64,000 nt of DNA, taken from contig NZ_CP070225.1 in assembly GCF_021631985.1 (NCBI RefSeq), positions 5,518,001 to 5,582,000 of the forward strand, in the 5' to 3' direction. The notes below the pieces were generated by a model. The model was not told the origin of the DNA, made no database searches, and was given only the letters and a program-made list of their open reading frames with translations. Source of the stretch: Sandaracinus amylolyticus. Lineage in GTDB: Bacteria > Myxococcota_A > Polyangia > Polyangiales > Sandaracinaceae. The translations under genes and the position numbers were made by a program. Of the stretch, positions 42,891-51,088 are shown piece after piece (positions within the stretch are counted from its first letter, which is position 1; every line of letters starts with the position of its first letter).

Positions 42891-43670
42891 ATGCGGTCTC
42901 GGGTCCCGATGCACGACGGCGCAGCGCTGGTTGGCTCGCCGCCCGAGGGTGGCGAGGTGAACCTCGAGGCCGCGGTGCTGGACGCGCTCGAGGGTGTGAT
43001 GTCGCCCGCCACCGCGATGCGCGTGGTGCTCACCGCGCTGCGTTACGCCGAGCGCGCCGCCCTCCCCCGCGATCCCGAGGCGATGTCGCGCTTCGTGATC
43101 GGACCGCTGCGCGAGGCCGTCGAGGAGTCGATCGGCTCGGTCGCGTACGACGCGGTGTCCGATCGGCTCTCGCCGCTCCTGCTCATGGCGAGCAGCGGCG
43201 TGCGCCCGCGCCACCGCACGTGGCGAGAGGAGAGCGGCGTCGTGAACGTCGAGAAGGCGCGCGAGCGCGAGACCATCCGCCCTCCCCGCGGCGTGGACTC
43301 GATGCTCGTCGTCACGCGCGACCCCGCGTTCGTCGAGCGCATGCGCGCCGCGACCACCGACACCATCGAGGTCGCGCCGGTGGAGCGCGCGATCGATCTC
43401 GTCACGCGCTCGCAGCGCGCGTACGCGTCGGGGCTCGCGGTCATCGCGATCGTCGACGCGCTGCTGCCCTCGGTCGACCTCGCGACCATCGCCGCGCTGG
43501 CGACGCGCCCCGACGCGCCCTTCGACGTGGTGCTGGTCGGCGCGACCGGCGGTCAGCTGCGACGCATCCGCTACCAGATCGCGGCGAGCCATCGCTGGGT
43601 CGCGTGCGAGATCGAGCACGCCGCCGACATCGCGGTGCGCGAGCTCGCGCGGGTGCGCGCGGCGGGCTGA
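42891..43670 (+). CDS. Hypothetical two-part protein, 259 aa
   Basis: ATG 42891 is preceded by GGGGAGG at 6 bases, which decides the start over GTG 42885. Residues about 20-100 are helical; residues about 130-255 alternate strand and helix (SMLVVTRDPAFVERMRAA, LAVIAIVDALLPSVDLATIA, FDVVLVGATGG), like a receiver or Rossmann-type fold without a clear phospho-acceptor context. No family recognised. It lies between a sigma gene and an AarF kinase gene, all on plus strand, but the gaps do not prove an operon. Confidence 0.72.
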   Translation: MRSRVPMHDGAALVGSPPEGGEVNLEAAVLDALEGVMSPATAMRVVLTALRYAERAALPRDPEAMSRFVIGPLREAVEESIGSVAYDAVSDRLSPLLLMASSGVRPRHRTWREESGVVNVEKARERETIRPPRGVDSMLVVTRDPAFVERMRAATTDTIEVAPVERAIDLVTRSQRAYASGLAVIAIVDALLPSVDLATIAALATRPDAPFDVVLVGATGGQLRRIRYQIAASHRWVACEIEHAADIAVRELARVRAAG

Positions 43671-43716
43671 TCGAGCGCCCGTCGCGATCCGGCGTGCACG
43701 GCCCCATACTCCCGAT

Positions 43717-45039
43717 GTGCTGAAGCGCGCCTGGTTGTTGGTCTCTCGCGCCCTGATCGCGTCGCTGACGCTCTTGCCGATCTGGCTCGCCTACGTCGTC
43801 CCGTTCGTGCGGATGCGACGCGGCGCCACGATCCCGAGCGAGCGATGGAGGGCGCTGCACGAGAAGCACGCGCCGCGCTTCTACCGCCTCGCGGTGCGGA
43901 TGCGCGGCGGGCTCATCAAGGTCGGGCAGATCCTGTCGACGCGCGTCGACATCCTGCCCGTCGAGTGGACCAGCACGCTCAGCGGTCTGCAGGATCGCGT
44001 CGATCCGCTGCCGTGGATCGAGCTGGAGCCGCACGTGCGGCGCGCGTACGGGCGCTCGCCGCACGAGCTCTTCGAGTCGATCGACACCCAGCCCACCGCC
44101 GCCGCGAGCTTCGGCCAGGTGCACAAGGCGGTCACGCCCGACGGCGAGCGCGTCGCGCTGAAGATCCGCTATCCGGACGCCGAGGCGAAGCTCGCGGCCG
44201 ACATGTTCACGCTGCGCATGATGCTGCCGCTCTTCTCGGTGTTCGTGCCGCAGATGTCGCTGCGGCCGATCTTCGAGGAGGTGCGGCGCGCGCTCTTCAC
44301 CGAGCTCGACTACGAGCAGGAGGCGCGCTTCACGCAGACCGTGCACGAGAACTTCAAGGAGGTTCCGCGCATCCACGTGCCGCGCGTGCTCACCGAGTAC
44401 ACGCGGCGCGACGTCATCTGCACCACGTGGTTCGAGGGCAAGAAGATCATCGACCCCACGCTGCTGGCGGACCCGCGCATGGATCGGCGCGCGCTGCTCG
44501 AGCTCGTGATCGAGGCGTGGGTGAAGATGATGTACGTCGACGGCGTGTTCCAGAGCGACCCGCACCCCGGGAACCTGCTCGCGCGCATCGGCGAGGACGG
44601 ACAGCCCGAGGTCTGCATCGTCGACTTCGGTCAGGTGAAGATCCTGACGCGCGCGTTCCACCAGACGCTGGTGCGCAGCGTGATGAGCTTCGTGACCCAC
44701 GACGTCGACGGGTTCGCGCAGACGCTCAGCGAGCTCGGGCTCTTCGCCGAGAAGGACATCCCGCGCGTGAAGCCGCTGCTCGAGAAGATCCTCGGGCGCT
44801 ACGCGACGATGACGCCCGAGCAGACGCAGGCGATGGACTTCACGTGGGTGCGCGAGGAAGTGCTCTCGCAGATCTCGTCGGTGCGAGGGATCGTGATCCC
44901 GCAGGAGCTCGTGCTCTACGGCCGCACGTTCGCGCTGCTCGCGGGCCTCTCGCGCTCGATCGATCCGACGGTCGACGCGTTCGCGCTCGCGAAGCCGCAC
45001 TTCCTGCGCGCGATGCTCGCCGGTGGCCCGCCGGCCTGA
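43717..45039 (+). CDS. AarF/UbiB (ABC1) family kinase-like protein
   Basis: 440 residues from GTG at 43717. N-terminal hydrophobic helix (about 8-30), then the atypical-kinase core: KxGQ motif in LIKVGQILSTR, Ala-rich loop AAASFGQVHKA, lysine in VALKIRYP, catalytic-type DPHPGNLL, and metal-binding VDFGQV. UbiB proteins support ubiquinone or isoprenoid lipid handling using a non-protein-kinase ATPase activity. No ubi gene is nearby, so the lipid partner is unknown. Membrane associated. The lack of a C-terminal TM pair sets it apart from E. coli UbiB. Confidence 0.88.
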   Translation: MLKRAWLLVSRALIASLTLLPIWLAYVVPFVRMRRGATIPSERWRALHEKHAPRFYRLAVRMRGGLIKVGQILSTRVDILPVEWTSTLSGLQDRVDPLPWIELEPHVRRAYGRSPHELFESIDTQPTAAASFGQVHKAVTPDGERVALKIRYPDAEAKLAADMFTLRMMLPLFSVFVPQMSLRPIFEEVRRALFTELDYEQEARFTQTVHENFKEVPRIHVPRVLTEYTRRDVICTTWFEGKKIIDPTLLADPRMDRRALLELVIEAWVKMMYVDGVFQSDPHPGNLLARIGEDGQPEVCIVDFGQVKILTRAFHQTLVRSVMSFVTHDVDGFAQTLSELGLFAEKDIPRVKPLLEKILGRYATMTPEQTQAMDFTWVREEVLSQISSVRGIVIPQELVLYGRTFALLAGLSRSIDPTVDAFALAKPHFLRAMLAGGPPA

Positions 45040-45043
45040 GGGG

Positions 45044-45649
45044 TCACGCGCGACGTCGCGCTGCGATCATCAGCAGTGCGAGTGTGGCGACGACGAGCGA
45101 TGGCGACGCGCGACCCGTACCGACGGCGCAGCTCGCGCATCCGGCTGCGCCCGCTCGTTGCCGCCGAGCGATTCGCGCGTCCCACTCGCGCATCCGCTCG
45201 TCGACGGCGGCTCGCTCCGTCGCCAGCACCTCTTCGGTGCACGGGTCCTCACGCGCGGCCACGTCATCCGGCAGCCCCTCCACGTGCGTGCAGTGCGTCA
45301 CGTGGCGCTGCTGCGGATCACGCAGGAACACGCGAACGAGCGTTCCGACGGGCCAGGCCCGATCGAGATCGCAGCTCGTGGCGCCACCGACGGTCATGAG
45401 CACGATGTCTGCGAGCGTGCCCTGGATGACCTGGATCACCCGGATGCGCATGCGCCACTGCGGCTGCCATTCATCACGCGCCTCGAGCGACTCGACCGCC
45501 TCCACCACCCCGGTGAACCCGACCTCCGCGCGCTCGCACGCAGACGCGAGCGGATAGCGCTCGTGCACACAGCTGCACGCAGCCGCGACGCTCGGCGCCC
45601 CGGCGATTCCGACGACGAAAGCAAGCGCCGGCAGCGCGCTCCGATTCAC
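45044..45649 (-). CDS. NTR/TIMP-like secreted protein with MYXO-CTERM-like tail
   Basis: 201 residues from GTG at 45649. Signal peptide (about 1-25), mature start ACSCVHERY resembling the Cys-x-Cys opening of netrin/TIMP-like domains, further Cys in ACERAEV, TSCDLD, HCTHVEG and DPCTEEV. The C-terminus has GCASC, a hydrophobic helix of about 17 residues and an RRR tail, the layout of the myxobacterial MYXO-CTERM sorting signal. Likely exported and surface-anchored. Metalloprotease inhibition is possible from the fold but unproven. Confidence 0.75.
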   Translation of the reverse strand: MNRSALPALAFVVGIAGAPSVAAACSCVHERYPLASACERAEVGFTGVVEAVESLEARDEWQPQWRMRIRVIQVIQGTLADIVLMTVGGATSCDLDRAWPVGTLVRVFLRDPQQRHVTHCTHVEGLPDDVAAREDPCTEEVLATERAAVDERMREWDARIARRQRAGAAGCASCAVGTGRASPSLVVATLALLMIAARRRA

Positions 45650-45672
45650 CCGCTGAGCGTATCGCGTTCGGA

Positions 45673-46278
45673 TCAGCGCGCGGGCGGCGCGTAGTGACGG
45701 GTCGGCAGCGGGCGGTCGTCGAAGCCGAGGCCGCGACCGACGGGCTGCACCGAGCGCAGCACGATCTCGCGCTGCTCCGCGCCCGCGAGCTCTTCGATGA
45801 GCCAGCCGACGAGATCGATCGCGGCGAGACAGCCCGCCGCCGTCGCGACGTGGCCCTGCTGCACGAAGGGCTCTTCGACGACGTCGACGTCCATCGCAGC
45901 GAGGCGCTCGCGCTGGGTCGGATAGGTCGTCGCGCGAGCGCCGCGCAAGAAGCCCTTGGCGGCGAGCACCAGCGCGCCCGAGCACATCGAGCCGATGCGC
46001 TGGCGCGAAGGATCGAGCGCGAGCGCGTCGAGCCATGCGGGCTCGAGCAGCTTCGCGCGCAGGCCGGGGCCGCTCGCGATCACCACCGCGTCGGCGCGCG
46101 ACGCGTCGTCGAGCGTGCCGTGCGTCGCGATCGGCAGCCCCGCGATCGACGTGACCGTCTTCGCGTCGGCGACGATGCGCACGCGCCAGCCGGGCGCATC
46201 GACGCGGTTGAGCAGATCCCACGGAAGGAAGACGTCGACGTCGGTGAAGCCGTCGAACGCGACGATGGCGATCTCCAT
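45673..46278 (-). CDS. DJ-1/PfpI family protein
   Basis: 201 residues. Flavodoxin-like core beginning EIAIVAFDGFTDVDVFLPW, with the nucleophile-elbow Cys99 in RIGSMCSGALVLA and an Asp/Glu at the expected early strand (FDGFTDVDV). Cytosolic glutamine-amidotransferase-like fold; family roles include glyoxalase, isonitrile hydratase and redox sensing. The region after the elbow (TTYPTQRERLAAM, TAAGCLAAIDL) fits the isonitrile hydratase/transcription-regulator subgroup. Start ATG 46278. Confidence 0.87.
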   Translation of the reverse strand: MEIAIVAFDGFTDVDVFLPWDLLNRVDAPGWRVRIVADAKTVTSIAGLPIATHGTLDDASRADAVVIASGPGLRAKLLEPAWLDALALDPSRQRIGSMCSGALVLAAKGFLRGARATTYPTQRERLAAMDVDVVEEPFVQQGHVATAAGCLAAIDLVGWLIEELAGAEQREIVLRSVQPVGRGLGFDDRPLPTRHYAPPAR

Positions 46279-46395
46279 GCGAGCAGCGGTAGCACGCGCG
46301 CGATCGCGCGCAGCGAGCCAGCGGTGCGATGACGTCGAGCCAGCTCCATGCGCGGACCTCGACAACGCGCGCGCCCGCTGTGCACCCTCGCGCGC

Positions 46396-46929
46396 ATGCC
46401 CATCCTCTACGGTGCGCTCGCGGTGATCGGCTTCGGCGTCGCGGCGGTGCTCGCGCTCGCGTCGCGCAAACCTTCGTCGTTCCGCGTCGAGCGCAAGAAG
46501 CTCATCGCGGCGAGGCCCGACGCGATCTTCCCGAAGCTCGACGACTTCCGGCGTTGGACCGAGTGGTCGCCGTGGGAGAAGCTCGACCCCGAGCTGCAGC
46601 GCACGTACGGCGGCTCCGACCGCGGCGTCGGCGCGAGCTACGCGTGGAAGGGCAACAACAAGGCGGGCGAGGGCCGCATGGAGATCGTCGAGAGCAAGCC
46701 GAGCGAGCGCCTCGCGCTGAAGCTCGAGTTCATCAAGCCGTTCCCGGCGACGAACACGACGATCTTCACGCTCACGCCGAGCGGTGAGGGCACCGAGGTG
46801 TCGTGGACGATGGAGGGCGAGAACACGTTCATGGGCAAGGTGTTCTCGGTCTTCACCGACATGGATCAGATGATCGGCAAGGACTTCGAGCAAGGCCTCG
46901 AGAACCTCGAGCGCGCCGCTCGCGGCTGA
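46396..46929 (+). CDS. SRPBCC (START/polyketide cyclase) family protein
   Basis: 177 residues from ATG 46396. One N-terminal hydrophobic helix (LYGALAVIGFGVAAVLALA), then the helix-grip domain: VERKKLIAARPDAIFPKLDD, FRRWTEWSPWEKLDPELQ, YAWKGNNKAGEGRMEIVE, and a long C-terminal helix. Family members bind hydrophobic ligands in a central pocket. Membrane-tethered. Ligand unknown. A longer in-frame start at 46348 adds a basic stretch and is less likely. Confidence 0.85.
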   Translation: MPILYGALAVIGFGVAAVLALASRKPSSFRVERKKLIAARPDAIFPKLDDFRRWTEWSPWEKLDPELQRTYGGSDRGVGASYAWKGNNKAGEGRMEIVESKPSERLALKLEFIKPFPATNTTIFTLTPSGEGTEVSWTMEGENTFMGKVFSVFTDMDQMIGKDFEQGLENLERAARG

Positions 46930-46957
46930 GCCTCCGAGGAGAGCAGGAGATCCGGGC

Positions 46958-47149
46958 CCTCTGAGGAGAGCAGGAGGGTTAGGAAGACCACGTCGATGGG
47001 CCTTCCTGCCGACTCACCGAGCGACAGCTTCGCTCCCTCGGATTTCCGGGCCTCTGAGGAGGGCAGGAGGGTTAGGAAGGCCACGTCGATGGGTCTTCCT
47101 GCCGGCTCACCGAGCAACGAAGGCCTCGAACGAGATTTCTTCGTTCGAG
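46958..47149. repeat. 68-bp direct repeats and a 9-bp hairpin, intergenic
   Basis: In the 372-base gap between convergent genes, 68-base copies at 46958-47025 and 47051-47118 differ at only a few positions; a partial third copy begins near 46931. Each contains AGGAAG(A/G)CC...GGG(C/T)CTTCCT arms around ACGTCGAT. A separate perfect 9-bp hairpin CTCGAACGA/TCGTTCGAG lies at 47125-47149. Two copies of CGCCGTGGT followed by pyrimidine-rich DNA occur near 47187 and 47271. No gene is credible in this gap. Confidence 0.75.
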
Positions 47150-47301
47150 CGCTGCGCGCGAATGGGCGTTGCACCACACGCACTGCGCCGTGGTCTTCCT
47201 TCTCCTCCTGCTTTCCTTAGAAATTCCGAAAAGAGCTCGGCGCGACGAGTCGAGTCCCACCACGGACACACGCCGTGGTGTTCCTCTCCTTTCCCGCGCT
47301 C

Positions 47302-48102
47302 CTAATGCTCGCTCGTGACCGAGACGTACGCGACGTCGCGCAGCTGATCGGCGAGGTCGCGGGACATGCGGTGGGGGCGCCACGGGCTGCGGCGCGGATC
47401 GTCGTGCGCGATGGTCGCGTAGAGCACCGCCGCCGCGAGGAACGTCCCGTTGGGGCTCGGGTGCGCGCCGTCGCTGCGATAGAGATCGGGATCGCGCAGC
47501 CGCTGTTGTGCGAGCAGGAACGCGCGGCCTGCGGGCGCGAGATCGGCGTCGATGTCCCGCGCGAGCTGGAGGTAGCACTCGCTCACGCGCGCTTGCATGT
47601 CGACCGGGCTCTCCGCGATGTGCGGCACGTCGCGACGACGGCGGTACGCGCCCGAGCGCGGCGAGCGCGCCCACGTCTCGAAGAGCACCGAGCGCGCGCC
47701 GATGCGATCGATCTCGCCGTCGAAGAGGCGCGCGTAGCCCTCGAACTCGTCGCGGTGCTGAAGCGCGGTGAGCGAGTGGCCCTGCAGCACGACGTGCGTG
47801 AAGCCGCCCTGCGCGAGCGCGTGGCGCGTCTCGTCGACGTACCAGTGGCGCTGCAGATCCCAGCCCGGGTTCGCGATCTTCGTGACGCGGAACGGCGCGG
47901 TGTCGGGGATCGTCTCGGCGATGCGCCGCACCATGTACGGCAGGTTGTTCGAGCGTGTGTAGCTGTTGCCGATGAACAGCACGTGGATCGGCTGCGCGCG
48001 CGGGATGCCGGCGCGTAGCCGCGCGGCTGCGGGCGATGCGAGGACCACGAGCACGAGCGCGAGCGAAGAGAGCGCGAGCGCGAGACGCGACCGGTGGGGC
48101 AC
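47302..48102 (-). CDS. Exported SGNH/GDSL-type hydrolase
   Basis: 266 residues from GTG at 48102. Signal peptide (about 1-28), then FIGNSYTRSNNLP as block I with the nucleophile Ser of SGNH folds in the GNS variant, VVLQGHS (block III-like), and SDGAHPSPNGTFLAA carrying the catalytic Asp/His pair. The GNSYT form fits the DUF4886-like branch. Substrate unknown; esterase on carbohydrate or lipid esters is plausible. Periplasmic or secreted. Confidence 0.83.
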   Translation of the reverse strand: MPHRSRLALALSSLALVLVVLASPAAARLRAGIPRAQPIHVLFIGNSYTRSNNLPYMVRRIAETIPDTAPFRVTKIANPGWDLQRHWYVDETRHALAQGGFTHVVLQGHSLTALQHRDEFEGYARLFDGEIDRIGARSVLFETWARSPRSGAYRRRRDVPHIAESPVDMQARVSECYLQLARDIDADLAPAGRAFLLAQQRLRDPDLYRSDGAHPSPNGTFLAAAVLYATIAHDDPRRSPWRPHRMSRDLADQLRDVAYVSVTSEH

Positions 48103-48174
48103 GGCGGGCCTCCGTGGACTCCAACACTGTCGCTCAGAAACGGACTTGTTGCCAGAATTCCGATGCGATTCCGG

Positions 48175-48993
48175 CTATTCGGCCGGCGAATCGAGGTTCG
48201 ATCGGGGTTCTGCGCCCACCAAGAGGGACGTGACGTCGTCGAACGCCACGCGACAGGGCGGTCCGGCCGCGAAGAGATAGCGCGCGATGCGACGATCGCG
48301 GCCGTAGAGCATCGCGGTCGACGAGACGGTTCCGTACTCGGGCAGGTGGATGCAGAGCGCCTGGAGCTCGCGCAGCACCTCGCGCGGGAACCGCGACGTC
48401 GCCTCGGGGATCGCGGCGTCGTCGGGCTTGTCGTGATCGGCGAGGACACGCAGGAGCGCGGGCTCGATCTGGCTCGCGCACATCGCGTCGTGGGCGCGCG
48501 CCTCGGCACGCGCGATCTTCGGGAACTCGGGCGAGCCGAGGCGATCGTTGGGCAGCACGATCACCCCGGGCGCCACGCGCTCGATCTCGATCGCATCGCG
48601 ATCGTCGCGCGCATAGGCGACCCGCACGTCGCCGGGCACACCGAAGATCAGGTTGAACGCGTTGTACGCGCGCGCATCGAGGGTGCGCAGGAACGCCTCG
48701 ACCTCGCTCGGATCGCGCAGCGCGAGCGCGCGCAGCACCACGTCGCCGCGCGATCGGCGGGTGCGATCGGGCGCCTCCGAGCCGCGCTGGTTGGTCAGCC
48801 CGACGAAGAGCCCGAGCGCGTTGGCGCCCATCCAGGTGCCGCCCGAGACGAGATCGACCCCGCCGATCGCGCGCGGGTCCTCGTGCAGGACCCGCGGAGC
48901 GCTCGATGCGCGCGCGTGCCACTCGTCTCGGTTCGCGACGATCGCGAGCGGATGATCGGGGAGCACGTCGTGCAGGACGACGATGGTGCACAT
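48175..48993 (-). CDS. NRDE family protein (TANGO2-like)
   Basis: 272 residues. Starts MCTIVV, giving the Ntn-type Cys2 expected in this family, followed by IVANRDEWHAR with the NRDE motif, GGTWMGAN and LTNQRG. The ATG at 48993 is preferred over one nine bases upstream because Cys2 should be N-terminal. Human TANGO2 is implicated in heme and lipid handling; bacterial roles are uncertain. Cytosolic. Confidence 0.87.
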   Translation of the reverse strand: MCTIVVLHDVLPDHPLAIVANRDEWHARASSAPRVLHEDPRAIGGVDLVSGGTWMGANALGLFVGLTNQRGSEAPDRTRRSRGDVVLRALALRDPSEVEAFLRTLDARAYNAFNLIFGVPGDVRVAYARDDRDAIEIERVAPGVIVLPNDRLGSPEFPKIARAEARAHDAMCASQIEPALLRVLADHDKPDDAAIPEATSRFPREVLRELQALCIHLPEYGTVSSTAMLYGRDRRIARYLFAAGPPCRVAFDDVTSLLVGAEPRSNLDSPAE

Positions 48994-49033
48994 CGCGCGC
49001 ATCGTATCGCTCGAGCGCGCGACGGGCCCGTGA

Positions 49034-50926
49034 TCACAGCGTCTGCAGGTACGCGACGAGATCGTCGATCTGCGCCTCGCTCAGATGGCTGGTGCGACCG
49101 TGCGTGTCGCCGCCGCCGCAGCTGCCGAAGCGATCGCGCAGCGTGGGCGCGCAGCCGTCGTGCATGTACGGCGCGCGGTAGGCGATGCCGAGCAGCGTCG
49201 GGACCTGCAGCGCCTTGCCGGTGCCGACGTCGACGGTCGCGCTGTTGGTGAGCGCGCTGCCGGTGTGGCAGGTCGCGCAGCCGACCGTCGCGTCGTGGAA
49301 GAGCGTGCGGCCGCGCTCGACCTGATCGGCATCGGTGACCGAGGGGCGCGGCAGCGCGGGCAGCGTGTCCATCCACCCGCCGAACGCGCCGATCTCGCGC
49401 TCGTCGAACACCTCGCCGCCCATGCGCCCCACGAACACGTTGTGCACGAGGTCGCGGAACTCCGTCATGTCGCCGTCCCAGTGGAACGGCGCGGTGTCGA
49501 GCAGCCCGCCGCGCATCGTCTGGGTGCGGCGCGGGCCGATGCCCGCGAAGCGCCAGGTGCGCGCGTCGTCGCCGCCCTCGGGATGACACGACGCGCACGC
49601 GAGGCCGCCGCCCGCCGCCGAGTGGAAGAGCATGTGGCCGGTGTCGAACGTGTCGTCGCCCGCGAGCTCGACGACCGGACCGACGAGCACGTCGGGATCG
49701 CGCGCCTCGAAGAGCACGCGCGAGGGCGCACGCGTCTGCGCCACGACGCGACCGTCGGGCAGGAAGAGGACCGCGATCGCGGCGCCGACGTCGTCGAGGC
49801 GCGGCAAGCTCCCGTTGGTGCAGCGCGGCGTCTCCGAGGAGGTCGTCGCCGCGGTGCGCGAATAGACGAGCACGTCGCCGCTCGAGCGCGTGATGGTCGC
49901 GATGCCACCGTTGCGCGGGTACGCGTTCGCCGGGGCGGCGACCGCGATGCGCAGCCCGTCGTGCGAGACCGCGACGTCGACGCCGAGCACCACACCGCCC
50001 AGCGGATCGCCGCTGCGCATCTCGCCCGACGTGAGCTCGGAGACCGACGTGTGCACGATCGCGCCGCCGCAGCCACCTCCGCCGTAGCCGCCCTCCGGCA
50101 CGAACTCCGCGGAGAGCGCGCGCTGGTGGAGCACCATGATGCCGAGACCGCTCGAGATCGCGCGCCACGCGACCGCGGGCTGGAACGGACCGGGCGCGGT
50201 GACGCGCATCGGGATCAGGCTCTCGCTCGGGATCTCGCTCGGCACCGCGTCGGACACGATCGCGCCCGCCGCGTCGAGCCGCAGCAGGTGCGCAGTGCGG
50301 AAGGTGGTGACGTAGAGATCGCTGCCGTCGACGACCACGTCGCGCAGATCGTCCGCGACGTGCACGCGGCGCGTGGGCTCGCCGCCCGACGCGGGGAGAG
50401 ACACCAGCGTGCCCTCGGTGCACGCGACGTGGAGGCTGTCGTCGCTCGCGCGGAACGCGATGCCGCGCGGCACCGCGCACACCGCACGGCGCGCGATCAG
50501 CGTGCCGCTCGCGAGATCGACGTCGGCGATCGCGCCCGCGCTGCGCAGCACGACGTGGGCGCGACCGGCGCCGTCGATCACCACGCGGCCCGGCTCGTCG
50601 CCCTCGGTGAGCTCGATCGTGTGGCGCAAGGTGGCGTTCTCGACGTCGACGATCGAGATCGTGTCGAGCTCGGGATCCGCGGCGACGATCAACGATCCGT
50701 CGCGGCTCAGTGCGAGCGTGCCGCCCGAGATCGGCGGCGGTGGCTCCGCAGCCTGGATGATCGTGCCGCCGTCGAAGCCCGGCGGCGGCGGGACGCCGGC
50801 GTCGGCGCGCGGGGTGTCGATCGGCGGTGTGGTCGGCATCGGGCGCGCCGGCCCGTCCTCGTTCCTCGCGCAGGCCGCGAGACCGGTGAGCGCGACCGCG
50901 ATCGCGACTGTCCTCGTGCGCATCAT
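49034..50926 (-). CDS. c-type cytochrome (CcpA/MauG-like) propeller lipoprotein
   Basis: About 630 residues. Ribosome site GGAGGAGGGG lies 3-12 bases before ATG 50926. Lipobox LAAC near residue 19. A seven-blade-like YVTN propeller occupies about 60-410 (GTLALSRDGSLIVAADPELD, VAVSHDGLRIAVAAP). Two heme-c motifs follow: CASCH (about 454) and CATCH (about 559), with the conserved HDG and TLLGIAYRAPYMHDG of the di-heme peroxidase group. Likely exported di-heme enzyme or electron carrier. No obvious partner gene. Confidence 0.85.
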   Translation of the reverse strand: MMRTRTVAIAVALTGLAACARNEDGPARPMPTTPPIDTPRADAGVPPPPGFDGGTIIQAAEPPPPISGGTLALSRDGSLIVAADPELDTISIVDVENATLRHTIELTEGDEPGRVVIDGAGRAHVVLRSAGAIADVDLASGTLIARRAVCAVPRGIAFRASDDSLHVACTEGTLVSLPASGGEPTRRVHVADDLRDVVVDGSDLYVTTFRTAHLLRLDAAGAIVSDAVPSEIPSESLIPMRVTAPGPFQPAVAWRAISSGLGIMVLHQRALSAEFVPEGGYGGGGCGGAIVHTSVSELTSGEMRSGDPLGGVVLGVDVAVSHDGLRIAVAAPANAYPRNGGIATITRSSGDVLVYSRTAATTSSETPRCTNGSLPRLDDVGAAIAVLFLPDGRVVAQTRAPSRVLFEARDPDVLVGPVVELAGDDTFDTGHMLFHSAAGGGLACASCHPEGGDDARTWRFAGIGPRRTQTMRGGLLDTAPFHWDGDMTEFRDLVHNVFVGRMGGEVFDEREIGAFGGWMDTLPALPRPSVTDADQVERGRTLFHDATVGCATCHTGSALTNSATVDVGTGKALQVPTLLGIAYRAPYMHDGCAPTLRDRFGSCGGGDTHGRTSHLSEAQIDDLVAYLQTL

Positions 50927-51088
50927 CGTCCCCTCCTCCACGGGCGCGGCGCGCCCGCGCGTTCGAGGGTACTCCGAGAACGTGACGCGTGGGCTCGGGG
51001 TCGATCAGGATGCGCGCCGCGGGTCGTGGATCGTTGGAGCTCATACCATCGGGGAATCGCGAGCGGGCGAGGTCGCGTTCGAGCCGCG

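Noticed and set aside
46866-47183. 105-residue minus-strand gene over the 68-bp repeats
   Set aside because: Its apparent internal repeats come only from the DNA duplication, and it overlaps the SRPBCC gene end.
49085-51088. N-terminal extension of the transglycosylase by 668 residues
   Set aside because: Antisense to the c-type cytochrome gene, and the signal peptide begins at 51089.
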